Shown piece after piece: positions 1 through 9,887 of a stretch of 64,000 nt of DNA (position 1 is the stretch's first letter; the number at the start of each line of letters is the position of its first letter). Source of the stretch: Lacihabitans soyangensis. Its GTDB lineage: Bacteria > Bacteroidota > Bacteroidia > Cytophagales > Spirosomataceae. A program made the translations under genes and the position numbers. The notes under the pieces are model-generated. The model made no database searches and was not told where the DNA came from. It was given only the letters and a program-made list of their open reading frames with translations. Where the stretch lies: the NCBI RefSeq assembly GCF_024343775.1, contig NZ_RJUF01000175.1:1-64000 (forward strand), given 5' to 3'.

Positions 1-930
<930 letters not shown>

Positions 931-1127
931 TTAAATTTTTATTTTCAGTCTTTCTCAATCACAATGTTTCATCGACTCCCTTCGGCTAAGCTCAGGGAGC
1001 AGCTCAGATACCGCAAGGTGGGAGTGAATAGATAAGCATTAATGTCAAAAGAATTAGATGTCCATAGGACAATCAGAAGATATACCCGACGCAAGTTCCC
1101 CCACTGGGGGTTAGGGGGCTGTCATTC
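931..1127 (+). other. 23S-5S transcribed spacer
   Basis: Spacer of about 200 bases between the large rRNA and 5S. I see no tRNA in it. It holds two short hairpins: one with stem ctccc/gggag around 976-1000 and one with stem ccccc/ggggg at 1098-1110. These may help processing of the precursor, which is inference. Confidence 0.6.
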
Positions 1128-1236
1128 ATGGTGTCAATAGGGCGGGTGAACACCTCTTCCCATTTCGAACAGAGCAGTTAAGCCCCGCACCGCCGATGGT
1201 ACTTGGATCAAACCCGGGAGAGTAGGTAGATGCCAG
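1128..1236 (+). rRNA. 5S ribosomal RNA
   Basis: This sequence shows the 5S core 'cccatttcgaacagagcag' followed by 'ttaagccccgcaccgccga' and the closing 'gggagagtaggtagatgcca', which match 5S loops B, C and E. The length is about 109 nt, normal for Bacteroidota. It follows the 23S gene in the usual rRNA operon order. The ends were set by pairing the terminal helix (ggtgtc-like start with tgccag-like end) and may be off by a few bases. Confidence 0.95.
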
Positions 1237-1250
1237 TTTTTTATTATATT

Positions 1251-1283
1251 TAAACCTCAACGCGTAAGTGTTGGGGTTTTTTT
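1251..1283 (+). terminator. rRNA operon terminator
   Basis: Stem aaacctcaac pairs with gttggggttt (one G-U pair) around the short loop gcgtaagt, followed by a run of T. It sits 15 bases after the 5S gene, as expected for an intrinsic terminator of the rRNA operon. Confidence 0.85.
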
Positions 1284-1301
1284 GTATAAGGAGCTTCGTG
1301 G

Positions 1302-1320
1302 AGCGATTTTCCAAATCGCT
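1302..1320. repeat. Short perfect inverted repeat after the rRNA operon
   Basis: An 8-bp stem agcgattt/aaatcgct with a 3-base loop, about 20 bases beyond the rRNA terminator. It is not followed by a clear T-run, so it may be a dispersed REP-like remnant or a second weak stop signal. The rest of 1284-1466 holds nothing that I can recognise. Confidence 0.4.
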
Positions 1321-1466
1321 TGTTTGATAAATGATGAAACACTCAGCGTTTTTTATTACTTAGTGTTCTGTCATTATACAGCATATGTTGTTTTCAGATT
1401 TTTATTGTGCATTGATATATTTGCTGAGTATTTTATGGAGGCCATAATGTTTTTAATATGTTTTAA

Positions 1467-2123
1467 ATGGATAGAATTATGAAGTCAACTTTAGGTATTT
1501 TAAGTTTCATATTAACTACTACTATTTTTAGTTATTCACAATCGAATGACTGGAAGTTTGTAAAGAAAATAGATGGTATCTCTATATATCACCGTAAGGT
1601 AGGTAATGGAAACCTCAAGGATGTTAAGATTGAAACTACTTTTGATTCTAATTTAAGTACGATAGTAGAGGCTTTATTGGACGTACCTTCATTTAATAAG
1701 TGGATATATAAAGTTGAGTATTCTAAAACATTAAGAATAATAGGACCCAATCAAGTGGAATACCACAATAGAATAAATATGCCATGGCCAGCTGTCGACA
1801 GAGATATAGTGGCAATAAACAAAATATCACAAAATGCTGTGACTAAGGAAGTGATTTCTGAAGATGTATGCAATTGGAAAGGCTTACCTTTGGATAAGAA
1901 CTTTGTAAGAATTAAGGACTTCTATGCTAAGTGGACGTTAAATGTTGTAAATGGTGGTGTAAAAGGTACCTATATTTTCCATTCTGACCCTGGTGGTGAC
2001 TTGCCTGCTGCTATGGTTAATCTTTTTATAGATGAAGGCCCGTTGAATTCAATTAAAGGACTAAAGAAAATGATAGCTTTAGACAAATACAAAACTAGGA
2101 ATTCGCACGGTATTGTGAATTAG
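1467..2123 (+). CDS. START/SRPBCC-fold secreted protein
   Basis: The 218-residue product begins with a hydrophobic signal peptide ending near SYSQ (about residue 25), so it is probably exported. The body resembles START-domain proteins of the SRPBCC fold, which bind lipids or other hydrophobic ligands in a deep cavity. Visible family-like features are DGISIYHRK early on, the VEALLDVPSFNKWIYKV helix near 88-105, NRINMPWPAVDRDIV near 122-136, and the C-terminal GTYIFHSDPGGDLPAAMVN. Two in-frame ATGs are possible, at 1467 and 1479; the second leaves a more typical MKS signal-peptide start. The gene stands alone and converges on holB. The ligand is unknown. Confidence 0.75.
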   Translation: MDRIMKSTLGILSFILTTTIFSYSQSNDWKFVKKIDGISIYHRKVGNGNLKDVKIETTFDSNLSTIVEALLDVPSFNKWIYKVEYSKTLRIIGPNQVEYHNRINMPWPAVDRDIVAINKISQNAVTKEVISEDVCNWKGLPLDKNFVRIKDFYAKWTLNVVNGGVKGTYIFHSDPGGDLPAAMVNLFIDEGPLNSIKGLKKMIALDKYKTRNSHGIVN

Positions 2124-2132
2124 TAGCTTCTA

Positions 2133-3233
2133 CTACTTTATCAGTTTGGCTACACTTAGTGAAGTATCAAGAAATACGATTTTAGCTCTTACGTTTCTCT
2201 CAATTAGCATTTGTGCTTCTGATATAAGGTCGGAAATTTGTCCGATGTTTTCAAATTTAAATACTTTTGAGAACTTCTGAACAAATTGTAACTCATCCCC
2301 TTCTAGTTTAATCAAACTTTCTGTGCCAACGCATTGGAGGTAGATCTCTCGGATTATCTTTAAACCATAGTCAAAAAGGCCTTTTTGACTTTCTTTGGTT
2401 AATGCGTCAAATTCGTCGGCTAATGGAATTAATTTTCCCAAATCAAAGGCGTAGCAATATCTCATCCAATTGGCAAACCAAGTTTTTTCATTTTGGTCTT
2501 TTTGCTCAAGAATTTCAAGTGCCTTGTTGATATTACCCTCCGAGAGAAAGTAAATTTGTTTTGCTCTTTCTTCACTTAGGTTTCTTGATGTTGTGAGAAA
2601 TTGAGTCAACTCATCTGAATTGGAATTTCTTATAGCTACTCTTTGAGTTCGGGAAATAATTGTGGTTAATAATCTATTGATATTTGCTGTAACCAAGAGG
2701 AATATCGTTTTTTCAGGTGGTTCTTCTAATATTTTCAGTAAAGCATTTGCTGCTGACTGTCCCATGGCTTCTACCATCCATATTAAAACTATTTTATATC
2801 CACCTTCATATGATTTTAAACTTAGGTTCTGAATAATCTGACGAGACTCCTCTACGGGTATATTTCCTTGTTTGATGTCTATTTCTTCTAGCCATTCTGA
2901 TAGCGTACCGAATGGATTGTTTTGTATAAAAGAACGCCACTCTTTTATGAAATTTTCGGATAACACTTTCTTGCCACCAGCGGTTGGGTAGGCGAAAAGG
3001 AAGTCTGGGTGTGCTATTTTACTTATTTTTTGACAAGTCGGGCATATGCCACATGCATCTGTCTCTGACGGATTTATACAATTGATATAAGTTGCAAATG
3101 CCAAAGCCATAGGTAAAGCGGCACTACCTGCTTCCCCATCAAATAGTAATGCGTGTGCTACATGATTCGTTTTTACCGAATTTATGAGGTGTTTTTTGAT
3201 TTCGTTTAAGCCAGGAATTTCGGAAAAGAGCAT
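2133..3233 (-). CDS. holB: DNA polymerase III delta' subunit
   Basis: This is the clamp-loader subunit that helps load the sliding clamp on DNA. The 366-residue protein shows an AAA+ clamp-loader fold. A zinc module has C52, C61, C64 and C67. The family motif LLKILEEPP appears near 158-166, and a sensor-like NRLLTTIISRTQRV follows. The P-loop position reads GEAGSAALP (33-41) with no lysine, so it should not bind ATP in the usual way; delta' subunits are commonly degenerate here. The gene ends ten bases from the convergent START-like gene. It lies 7 bases after the GlmU-like gene and is probably co-transcribed with it. Confidence 0.9.
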   Translation of the reverse strand: MLFSEIPGLNEIKKHLINSVKTNHVAHALLFDGEAGSAALPMALAFATYINCINPSETDACGICPTCQKISKIAHPDFLFAYPTAGGKKVLSENFIKEWRSFIQNNPFGTLSEWLEEIDIKQGNIPVEESRQIIQNLSLKSYEGGYKIVLIWMVEAMGQSAANALLKILEEPPEKTIFLLVTANINRLLTTIISRTQRVAIRNSNSDELTQFLTTSRNLSEERAKQIYFLSEGNINKALEILEQKDQNEKTWFANWMRYCYAFDLGKLIPLADEFDALTKESQKGLFDYGLKIIREIYLQCVGTESLIKLEGDELQFVQKFSKVFKFENIGQISDLISEAQMLIERNVRAKIVFLDTSLSVAKLIK

Positions 3234-3240
3234 AAGGTGG

Positions 3241-4416
3241 TTATTTATTTTGTGAAATGTAGCTTAAAATTTCTATTTCGTCGGAACTAAGACTTTTTTC
3301 TCTTCTCGCCATGGTGGCATTGATAACTTCAATTGCTTTTTCGAATCTATAAGCTTGGTATCCCTCAGATTTGCCTCCCCAAGAGAAACTATCAATAAAT
3401 TTTTCTTGAAAATCAGACCCAAATATATTGCTCGAAACTCCCACAACCGTACCCGTGTTAAACATAGTACTTATACCTGCCTTAGAATAATCACCCATGA
3501 AGGTACCGCAGAATGTTTCGTGGGTGTCATATAAAGCCTTAATATCGTAATTGTATAGTTTAACCGTTTTGTAGTCGTTTTTGAGATTTGAATTATTGGT
3601 ATTTGCTCCGAGATTACACCATTCGCCTATATAAGAATTGCCCAGAAAACCATCATGTGCTTTGTTGGAGTAGCCGTGAAAAATACTATTTCCTACTTCC
3701 CCGCCAACTCTTGAAACTGGACCTAGAGTGGTATTAGGTCTAATTTTTGCTCCGAAAGCTACCATGGCATTTTCGCCTATGGACGCTGGGCCAATGATTA
3801 AACTTCCTTCTTGTATGACTGCATTTCTTCCAATATAAATAGGACCATTTTCAGCATTAAGTATGCTTGCTTTTATAGATGCTCCTTCTTCTATAAAAAT
3901 GTAATCTTCGTTATATACTGCTGTGTATTTGTCTTCAATTGGTGCAGACTTACGGCCGAGTGTAATTTTTTTGAAGTCAGCTGATATTTGAGAGCCGTTG
4001 TTCAAAAACAAGTGTGGTAACTCAGATATTATAGTAATTTCTGATTCTTTATACTCCATCGTATTTGTCTTAGACAAACTAATCTCTCCAAAAGTAAGCT
4101 TTTGAGAGGTGATAAGAGCCAAAAGTATCCCATTCGACATTAGAGCTTCATTCTCGCATAACTTTGAAATAGCATTTGCAAAATGTTCATTAGGCAAACA
4201 AGAAGCATTAATATAAATATTTTGCTCGGCGTAAGTGGTCGAGTATTTCTTAGAAAGATAGCCTTCCGTCAAGAATGAAATATCTGCATTCAGATATTTC
4301 TGCCACTTTTCGTCAATGGTTAGTGTTCCAACTCTTACGTTGCCAATTGGCCGAGTTAGGGTTATTGGTTTGAGTTGGTTCCTGAAGCTGGGCTGGTCAA
4401 AAAGTATTATGTTCAT
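3241..4416 (-). CDS. GlmU-like sugar nucleotidyltransferase/acetyltransferase family protein
   Basis: The 391-residue protein belongs to the Bacteroidota 'alternative GlmU' family. That family is thought to cover UDP-GlcNAc diphosphorylase and glucosamine-1-phosphate acetyltransferase roles in cell-wall precursor synthesis. The N-terminus has the nucleotidyltransferase-like LTRPIGNVRVG (23-33). Residues from about 160 to 340 form hexapeptide repeats of a left-handed beta helix (IGRNAVIQEGS, IGENAMVAFGA, IRPNTTLGPVSRVGGEVG). The segment SYIGEWCNLGANTNNSNLKND is highly characteristic. The start is an ATG 50 bases from the protease stop. The exact reaction is inferred from the family. Confidence 0.82.
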   Translation of the reverse strand: MNIILFDQPSFRNQLKPITLTRPIGNVRVGTLTIDEKWQKYLNADISFLTEGYLSKKYSTTYAEQNIYINASCLPNEHFANAISKLCENEALMSNGILLALITSQKLTFGEISLSKTNTMEYKESEITIISELPHLFLNNGSQISADFKKITLGRKSAPIEDKYTAVYNEDYIFIEEGASIKASILNAENGPIYIGRNAVIQEGSLIIGPASIGENAMVAFGAKIRPNTTLGPVSRVGGEVGNSIFHGYSNKAHDGFLGNSYIGEWCNLGANTNNSNLKNDYKTVKLYNYDIKALYDTHETFCGTFMGDYSKAGISTMFNTGTVVGVSSNIFGSDFQEKFIDSFSWGGKSEGYQAYRFEKAIEVINATMARREKSLSSDEIEILSYISQNK

Positions 4417-4466
4417 TCGAAAGGTTAATATTCCGAAGACAAAAATACTTTAAAATACTCTAATGT

Positions 4467-6050
4467 TTATTGTTTTTCTGAAATCTGAATAGCCATTTTT
4501 ACGGCATTGTAGGTATTTACGATACCTCCAGTATTGCTTAGTTCCGAAAAATCTTTTTTTGCCTTTTCGCCAGGCACATTCACTTCCTGACCTGTTAACT
4601 TAACTGTAGATTCAAGAATTATTGTCTTGATTTGTTTGGCAGTTAAAGCTGGGAAGTAAGATTTTAACAAGGCTGCTAAACCCGCTACTGCCGGAGATGC
4701 CATGCTCGTTCCTTGTTTTTCCTCGTATTTTGAGCCAGGAACCGTAGAATAGATGGCAACACCAGGTGCAAATACATCAACGCCTTTTTTGCCATAATTT
4801 GTAAAATCTGCCGGAAGGTTTTCTCCTTCTTCGAAATTTGAAGCACCTACTGTTATCCAGTTGCCAATTTCTGAGCCTGTTTTTAGGGTTCTTGTGGGAT
4901 AATGAACGTGCTCATCAATGTCTTCACTTTCGTTACCTGCTGCAGATACCAGAAGTACACCTTTCGACTCTGCATATTTCATAGCTTCATCTACCCAGAA
5001 TTTTTCTGGTGAGTATGGTTTTCCAAAACTCATGTTGATAATTTCGGCTCCATTGTCTACAGCGTATTTTATGGCATTGGCTACGTCTTTGTCTCTCTCA
5101 TCACCATTCGGTACGCATCTGATTGTCATAATACGTACATTATCAGCTACACCCTTTACGCCGATATTGTTGTTTCTGTTAGCTCCAACTATACCCGCTA
5201 CGTGTGTACCATGCATGGCATCAGGACCAGTTACTTCATTGTTACCATATTTTCCATATCCCAAAGTTTTGAGGTCGTCACCCACAATTTTTCTTGGGTC
5301 AAAATTTTCGTTTAAATTATAGTTCAATTCTTCCTCAAAATGGTTTACTCCGTCTTGAATGTCGGCCTTAGTGGCTCCCATGGCATTGAGATTTAACCAA
5401 ACTTGTTTTGCAGCTCTTACGTTTCTCTCTACATTTTGATCATCGATTTTTTGAACATCTTCTTTTGTTAAAGTACTTTTACCAATAGATTTGAGAAGGA
5501 TGTCCTCCGCTTGAGTAATTTTTTCAAGCATATTTTTGTACATCGGCAAGTACTGCGTGGCCTCTGACTTTTTCGAATCAATTTCGACCTTTAATTTTTC
5601 CATTAAAGCTAAGTCAGCCTTATTTTTCTTTTTGATTCTTTTGCTTGGCTTTTCTCCAAATTTTTCTGAAAGAGATTTATAGAGTCTTACAGACTCCAAT
5701 TGCTCTTGTTCGATGTCTTTTCCGTCTTTACCACCAATAAAATCCCATCCGTTTATATCATCTATAAATCCGTTGTTATCGTCGTCGATGCCATTGTTGG
5801 CGATTTCTTTGTTATTTACCCAAATTTTATCTTTCAGGTCTTCGTGTTTTATATCTATTCCAGAGTCTATAACACCAACAATCACCGTTTTAGAGGTCCT
5901 GTTTTTAAGTAATTCTGCGTATGCTTTTTCAGTACTCATTCCCCTTATTCCATCTTCGGAAAGATCTAGGTTGTGCCAGTTGAATTTAGTTTTTAAGCTT
6001 TGGCCATTAAGGTTGAAAACGATGAAAGAAAGAAAAATAAGTTTTTTCAT
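4467..6050 (-). CDS. Secreted subtilisin-like serine protease (S8 family)
   Basis: All three subtilase catalytic blocks are present, numbered from the longer frame opening at 6068: Asp68 in VIDSGID, His286 in HGTHVAGI and Ser455 in GTSMASP. I prefer the ATG at 6050 (MKKLIFLSF), which gives a clean signal peptide ending at NGQ and shortens the protein by 6 residues. An insert of about 200 residues, rich in Lys and Glu, separates Asp and His. It starts with the acidic NNGIDDDNNGFIDDINGWDF, a pattern common in Bacteroidota subtilases and possibly calcium-binding. There is no C-terminal secretion domain, so the enzyme is probably periplasmic or outer-membrane associated. Its substrate is unknown. 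Confidence 0.9.
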   Translation of the reverse strand: MKKLIFLSFIVFNLNGQSLKTKFNWHNLDLSEDGIRGMSTEKAYAELLKNRTSKTVIVGVIDSGIDIKHEDLKDKIWVNNKEIANNGIDDDNNGFIDDINGWDFIGGKDGKDIEQEQLESVRLYKSLSEKFGEKPSKRIKKKNKADLALMEKLKVEIDSKKSEATQYLPMYKNMLEKITQAEDILLKSIGKSTLTKEDVQKIDDQNVERNVRAAKQVWLNLNAMGATKADIQDGVNHFEEELNYNLNENFDPRKIVGDDLKTLGYGKYGNNEVTGPDAMHGTHVAGIVGANRNNNIGVKGVADNVRIMTIRCVPNGDERDKDVANAIKYAVDNGAEIINMSFGKPYSPEKFWVDEAMKYAESKGVLLVSAAGNESEDIDEHVHYPTRTLKTGSEIGNWITVGASNFEEGENLPADFTNYGKKGVDVFAPGVAIYSTVPGSKYEEKQGTSMASPAVAGLAALLKSYFPALTAKQIKTIILESTVKLTGQEVNVPGEKAKKDFSELSNTGGIVNTYNAVKMAIQISEKQ

Positions 6051-6126
6051 AAAATTGAAAATAATCATAGCCCTCAGTTGGGAGTTTTTTTGAATTAAAT
6101 GGTAAAATAACGATTTTTTGTTGGCT

Positions 6127-7257
6127 TTAGCTTAGAGCTTGGGCAAAATCTTCGATTAAATCTTCAATATTTTCGATTCCAACCGAAATTCTAAGCAGAT
6201 TACCGACGGAAACTGAATGTACTCCCTCTGCCGTTCTTCTGTGGTCGACTAAACTTTCTACACCCCCAAGGCTGGTGGCATGTTGAAATACCTTAAGTTT
6301 AGAGGCTACTGCTAAACAGTTCTTTTCATCACCTTTTATCAAAATCGACATCATACCTCCGAAACCATTGGTCATTTGTTTCTTTGCAATCTCATGATTC
6401 TGATGATTCACCAAGCCCGGATAATACACTCTTTCTATTTTGGGATGGGTACTTAAAAAATTGGCCAGTTCGGCGGCATTAGAGTTATGTTTGGCCATTC
6501 TCACAAAAAATGTGGAAAGGCTTCTGTTTAGAAGCCAACAGTCGTACGGAGATGGTACGCCACCTCCGATAGATTGGTAGTCTTTTATAGATTGAGCCTT
6601 GTCAGCCTCAAGTTTATCCCCCCAGATTACTGCTCCTCCCAAAATATCAGAATGGCCACCGAGATACTTTGTAGTTGAATGCATGACGATATCGGCTCCC
6701 AGAGCTAAAGGGTTGGTGAAATATGGAGAGGACCAAGTATTGTCTACAGCAGTCAGTATTCTATTTTGGGTACAAATGTCAGTTATGGTGGCAATATCAG
6801 CTATTTTAAGACAAGGATTGGAAGGGGACTCTATCCAAACAAGTTTGGTGTTAGGTCTGATGGCTTTTTCGATGTTTATTGAATTTGCCATATCCACAAC
6901 TGTATACTCAATGTTCCAATTTTTGTAAAGATTTTCTAAGATTACCCTGGTGCCATAATAGATATCATCGGGCAAAATCACGTGGGAGTTCTGACCTAAG
7001 GAATGAAAAATACTCATGGTGGCTGCTTGACCCGAAGCGAAGCAAGCAGCATCCGTTCCTTTCTCCAGAAGGGCGAGTTTATTTTCTAACAGTCTTCTGT
7101 TTGGATTGGAAGCCCTCGTATAAATGTCTCGTCCTTCAATAAAGTCTCCTTTAGGATCTCTACAAAATGTGGTACTTTGCACCAATGGCGGTACTACTGC
7201 ACCAGAGATTTCAGGGCTTATATGCTGATGAATAAGAGCTGTTTCTAAACTTGCCAT
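6127..7257 (-). CDS. Cys/Met metabolism PLP enzyme (cystathionine gamma-synthase/lyase type)
   Basis: The 376-residue enzyme belongs to the trans-sulfuration PLP family. It probably makes or splits cystathionine in the cytoplasm. Landmarks are the substrate loop YTRASNPNRRLLE near 46-58, the cofactor segment ASGQAATMS near 74-82, the PLP aspartate in VDNTWSSPYF, and the Schiff-base lysine K197 in STTKYLGGHSD. The C-terminal LRISVGIENIEDLIEDF is typical. Sequence alone does not separate cystathionine gamma-synthase, gamma-lyase, beta-lyase or methionine gamma-lyase. The gene stands between a protease and an OmpA-like gene, with no pathway neighbours. Confidence 0.88.
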   Translation of the reverse strand: MASLETALIHQHISPEISGAVVPPLVQSTTFCRDPKGDFIEGRDIYTRASNPNRRLLENKLALLEKGTDAACFASGQAATMSIFHSLGQNSHVILPDDIYYGTRVILENLYKNWNIEYTVVDMANSINIEKAIRPNTKLVWIESPSNPCLKIADIATITDICTQNRILTAVDNTWSSPYFTNPLALGADIVMHSTTKYLGGHSDILGGAVIWGDKLEADKAQSIKDYQSIGGGVPSPYDCWLLNRSLSTFFVRMAKHNSNAAELANFLSTHPKIERVYYPGLVNHQNHEIAKKQMTNGFGGMMSILIKGDEKNCLAVASKLKVFQHATSLGGVESLVDHRRTAEGVHSVSVGNLLRISVGIENIEDLIEDFAQALS

Positions 7258-7306
7258 AGAAGAATTTTTGTTGGCAAAGTTAAGAAATCAATAATATTAT
7301 CTGGTA

Positions 7307-8605
7307 TTAATTGCCAATTCTGTAGACGATTCCGTTGGGATTTGAGCCTGAAACAGAGGATGAGATAGTTATTTGATCCTCAGAAATTCCTTTTTCAATC
7401 AAAATGTCTCTCAAAGCATAGGCTCTGTCTTCGCCTAAAGTCCGATTTCCACCTGATAGTGGAGAAATTTTGATTGTTTTTGACGAATTTCTTAATTGAT
7501 TTACTATGCCATTTATCAGGGAAGAACTGGTGATTTCTGCACTGTTTTTCTTGAACACATTTCCGTTTATTGCACTCCATCCGCTCGGCGTTTTTATTTC
7601 ATCTGGCTTTGAGTCAGTAGACTTCTTTTCTAGCGGCTTTTCTATAGTGGTTTTGGTTTCTTTCTTTTCTGTTGTTGGCGTGGTTGTTTTCTTTTCAAGG
7701 GTTATAGGACTTTCAACCTTGAGCTTTTCCTGAGGTTTGGCAATCGTTTCTGGTTCAGTTTTTTTGATTTCCTCTGAAGATTCAACAGGGACAACGTTTT
7801 TTTCTACTGGTAATGCTGCAACCGCAGAGTCTGGTAGAAAATCTTCAGATTTTAGATCAGTTTCTGTTTTTTCGGTGACTATAGCTTGTTCGGTGGGAAC
7901 CTTAAATGTATTTTTTTTGGCGAATTTGGCATAATATAACACTGATAAGCCAGCGATACCTAAGATTAGCCAAGGCAATATTACCGCCCAGTTAGTTTTG
8001 CTCTCAGTTTTTACTTTTTCTTTCTGGTCTTTTATTGGAGGAACCGCTGCAGGTACAGGGTTGTTTGATGTCTTTTTGAACTGAAAAATATTACTAATGG
8101 CCGGTGGGAGTGCGTTTATAACTCCTTCGTTTATTTCTTTGAAGTGATTTCTCAAACCTGTCAAATCAAGATTTCCTTCTTTCATGGTTTTGCCAATAGA
8201 TCCCAAAACTATGGGTGCTGAAAGGCTCAACAAAGAAGCTGCACTGGTTTTTCGTACCTCAGAAATGCCAGAAATTTTCTCGACCAATTGTGGAACTTTA
8301 TTGCCCAGGAAATGTACCGAGATATTGTTTCCAATGGTGACAAGGAGCTGGGTTTTTTCAAAATTACTCGAAAACGACTCTATATTGTTCAAGATGTCGC
8401 CTGTATGTCCACCGTCATTAAGTACATTTATTATGTTTTTGAGATCGACATCCGAATGTGCGTATTTCAATAAACCCGCCAAGAATGAATTTAGGCTAAG
8501 GCCAAGGCCAGACTCCACGTCAGGGATGTTTTCTCCGAGAAAAGAAGCCAGGTTTTCTACAGTTTTAGCTGATATTGTGCCTTTTATTTTTGATAAAAAA
8601 TCCAT
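7307..8605 (-). CDS. DUF937 domain protein with membrane segment and OmpA-like C-terminus
   Basis: This 432-residue protein has three parts. Residues 1-180 resemble DUF937 (MDFLSKIKGTISAKTVENLAS, and SLSAPIVLGSIGKTMKEG). One transmembrane segment, AVILPWLILGIAGLSVLYY, lies near 207-225. A long Lys/Glu/Thr/Pro-rich linker of about 110 residues then leads to a C-terminal OmpA-like domain with GNRTLGEDRAYALRDILIEKGI near 392-413, the region that binds peptidoglycan in OmpA. The likely topology is cytoplasmic DUF937, inner-membrane anchor and periplasmic OmpA part. The linker could span the periplasm to the cell wall. Function is not established. Confidence 0.75.
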   Translation of the reverse strand: MDFLSKIKGTISAKTVENLASFLGENIPDVESGLGLSLNSFLAGLLKYAHSDVDLKNIINVLNDGGHTGDILNNIESFSSNFEKTQLLVTIGNNISVHFLGNKVPQLVEKISGISEVRKTSAASLLSLSAPIVLGSIGKTMKEGNLDLTGLRNHFKEINEGVINALPPAISNIFQFKKTSNNPVPAAVPPIKDQKEKVKTESKTNWAVILPWLILGIAGLSVLYYAKFAKKNTFKVPTEQAIVTEKTETDLKSEDFLPDSAVAALPVEKNVVPVESSEEIKKTEPETIAKPQEKLKVESPITLEKKTTTPTTEKKETKTTIEKPLEKKSTDSKPDEIKTPSGWSAINGNVFKKNSAEITSSSLINGIVNQLRNSSKTIKISPLSGGNRTLGEDRAYALRDILIEKGISEDQITISSSVSGSNPNGIVYRIGN

Positions 8606-8663
8606 TTTATTGTTTATTTAGAAATAGGTTTTGGTCATGAGATTGAGTTATTCAATCCACTCT

Positions 8664-8671
8664 CAAACTTA
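8664..8671 (-). promoter_or_regulatory. Possible -7 box (TAAGTTTG) for the DUF937/OmpA gene
   Basis: On the minus strand this reads TAAGTTTG, which fits the Bacteroidota -7 consensus TAnnTTTG, 59 bases before the ATG. No well-spaced -33 TTTG is seen, so the call is weak. Confidence 0.3.
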
Positions 8672-8794
8672 TATTTTGTGATTTCAATAAATTTACAAAA
8701 ACCATGCCCATTCAATACGAAAAAAGCCAAGAAATATTAGAGACCAATTTGCTTTTTGATTCATTTGAAATCGAAAGGGTCTAAAAAAAGAAAA

Positions 8795-8811
8795 TCTCCA
8801 AAAATTGGAGA
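8795..8811 (-). terminator. Intrinsic terminator for the lipoprotein gene
   Basis: Stem tctccaa/ttggaga with a 3-base loop. On the minus strand it is followed by a T-rich run (ttttctttttttag), placing it about 50 bases after the stop of the lipoprotein gene. Confidence 0.75.
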
Positions 8812-8858
8812 CTTCTTTTGATCACTAGGATTATTAGTTTAATTGCACTTAAGCCAAC

Positions 8859-9659
8859 TCATTTGCAGTCGAAGCTATAACTACACACTTCGACACTTTT
8901 TTTACCGCCTCTTGTGGAGACAGTTTCGGATTGAATTGGTAATCCGCTATTATTATACAAATATTCGATTTGGGTTTCTTGGTCAATTTTGCCTTTATCG
9001 TTGTAGACTTTTCCGGCTGTCATGTTGTTTTCTCCAAAATAAGAGAAGAAGTTGTTGGCTATACCAACAAAACCAAGAGCTGCTGTTTTGTAAACCTCCG
9101 GGAAAAACTGCTTTTTGTTATCATATTTTTCACCACTAAAGGCAATTGTCTCTAACTCGTCGTTGATGGAAGAATAAACCTTAGAGACATTATCATTTAC
9201 ATATTCAAGACGAGTTTTTCCGGAAACTTTTCTTCCAAATAATTCAACGGTAGTTTTGATACTGGAGAGTTTGTTGTTTTCATTATAAACAAATTCATTG
9301 GTCATGAATTGAATACCATTGATAGATACATTACTTTTGGTGATGATGTTATTGGCACCATAAACAAACTTAACAAGGTATTTTTCGGCTGTTCCTTCAG
9401 TAGTTATTTCCATAGACTCAGCCAAGTTTTTGTTGTTATACCTAAAAATCACAACTGTTGGAATAGAGTCTCGACTGAATACACGGATAAGTTTGCTACC
9501 TACCCATTCATAATTTCGGATGTTGCCTGTTGGACCATCTACCGACAATAGAGGGCATTTAGCATATTGACTGGCGGGGTCATTTTTTTTCTTTTTGCAA
9601 GAAAATATCAGCGAAGAAAAAAACAAAATCCCAATAAATAGTAATGTATTCTTTTTCAC
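8859..9659 (-). CDS. Hypothetical lipoprotein with tyrosine-rich repeats
   Basis: The 266-residue product starts with GTG and has a lipoprotein signal with lipobox LIFSC (Cys21) followed by KKKKND, so it should be anchored in an envelope membrane. The body consists of short beta-strand-like units such as FRYNNKNLAES, FVYGANNIITKS, FVYNENNKLSSI and YLYNNSGLPIQSE. These resemble the YD/RHS-like repeats of DUF4595-type Bacteroidota lipoproteins. Two cysteines close the protein (EVCSYSFDCK). It stands alone, with its own terminator after it. I do not recognise a function. Confidence 0.65.
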   Translation of the reverse strand: MKKNTLLFIGILFFSSLIFSCKKKKNDPASQYAKCPLLSVDGPTGNIRNYEWVGSKLIRVFSRDSIPTVVIFRYNNKNLAESMEITTEGTAEKYLVKFVYGANNIITKSNVSINGIQFMTNEFVYNENNKLSSIKTTVELFGRKVSGKTRLEYVNDNVSKVYSSINDELETIAFSGEKYDNKKQFFPEVYKTAALGFVGIANNFFSYFGENNMTAGKVYNDKGKIDQETQIEYLYNNSGLPIQSETVSTRGGKKSVEVCSYSFDCK

Positions 9660-9887
9660 ATATATAGTTTTATAAATTCACACAATAGCTTTAACTATCT
9701 GGTTACAAAAACTATACCGTATTCTTGATTTTAAGAATAGAATTACTATTTAAAGGGGTTATTCTTTGGTTATCTTATTGTTTATTAGGTTGTTATATAG
9801 CACAAAATATTTTTTTTATATTCTTATATTTATTTTGTTGGAATGCCGATTGTTTTAAATAGGTAACATTAAAATCTCTATTATTTA
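9660..9887. other. Intergenic region, no gene seen
   Basis: About 230 bases of AT-rich sequence between two minus-strand genes. I see no open frame, hairpin or repeat worth naming. Confidence 0.5.

Noticed and set aside
1282-1482. 66-residue open frame after the rRNA terminator
   Set aside because: It overlaps the terminator and inverted repeat, has no recognisable motif, and runs into the START-like gene in another frame.
2133-3233. HolB P-loop without lysine as a sign of a broken gene
   Set aside because: Delta' subunits are naturally degenerate at the P-loop; the zinc cysteines and the other motifs are intact.
4918-5322. 134-residue plus-strand frame in the protease gene
   Set aside because: It is antisense to the subtilase catalytic region, which is plainly coding on the minus strand.
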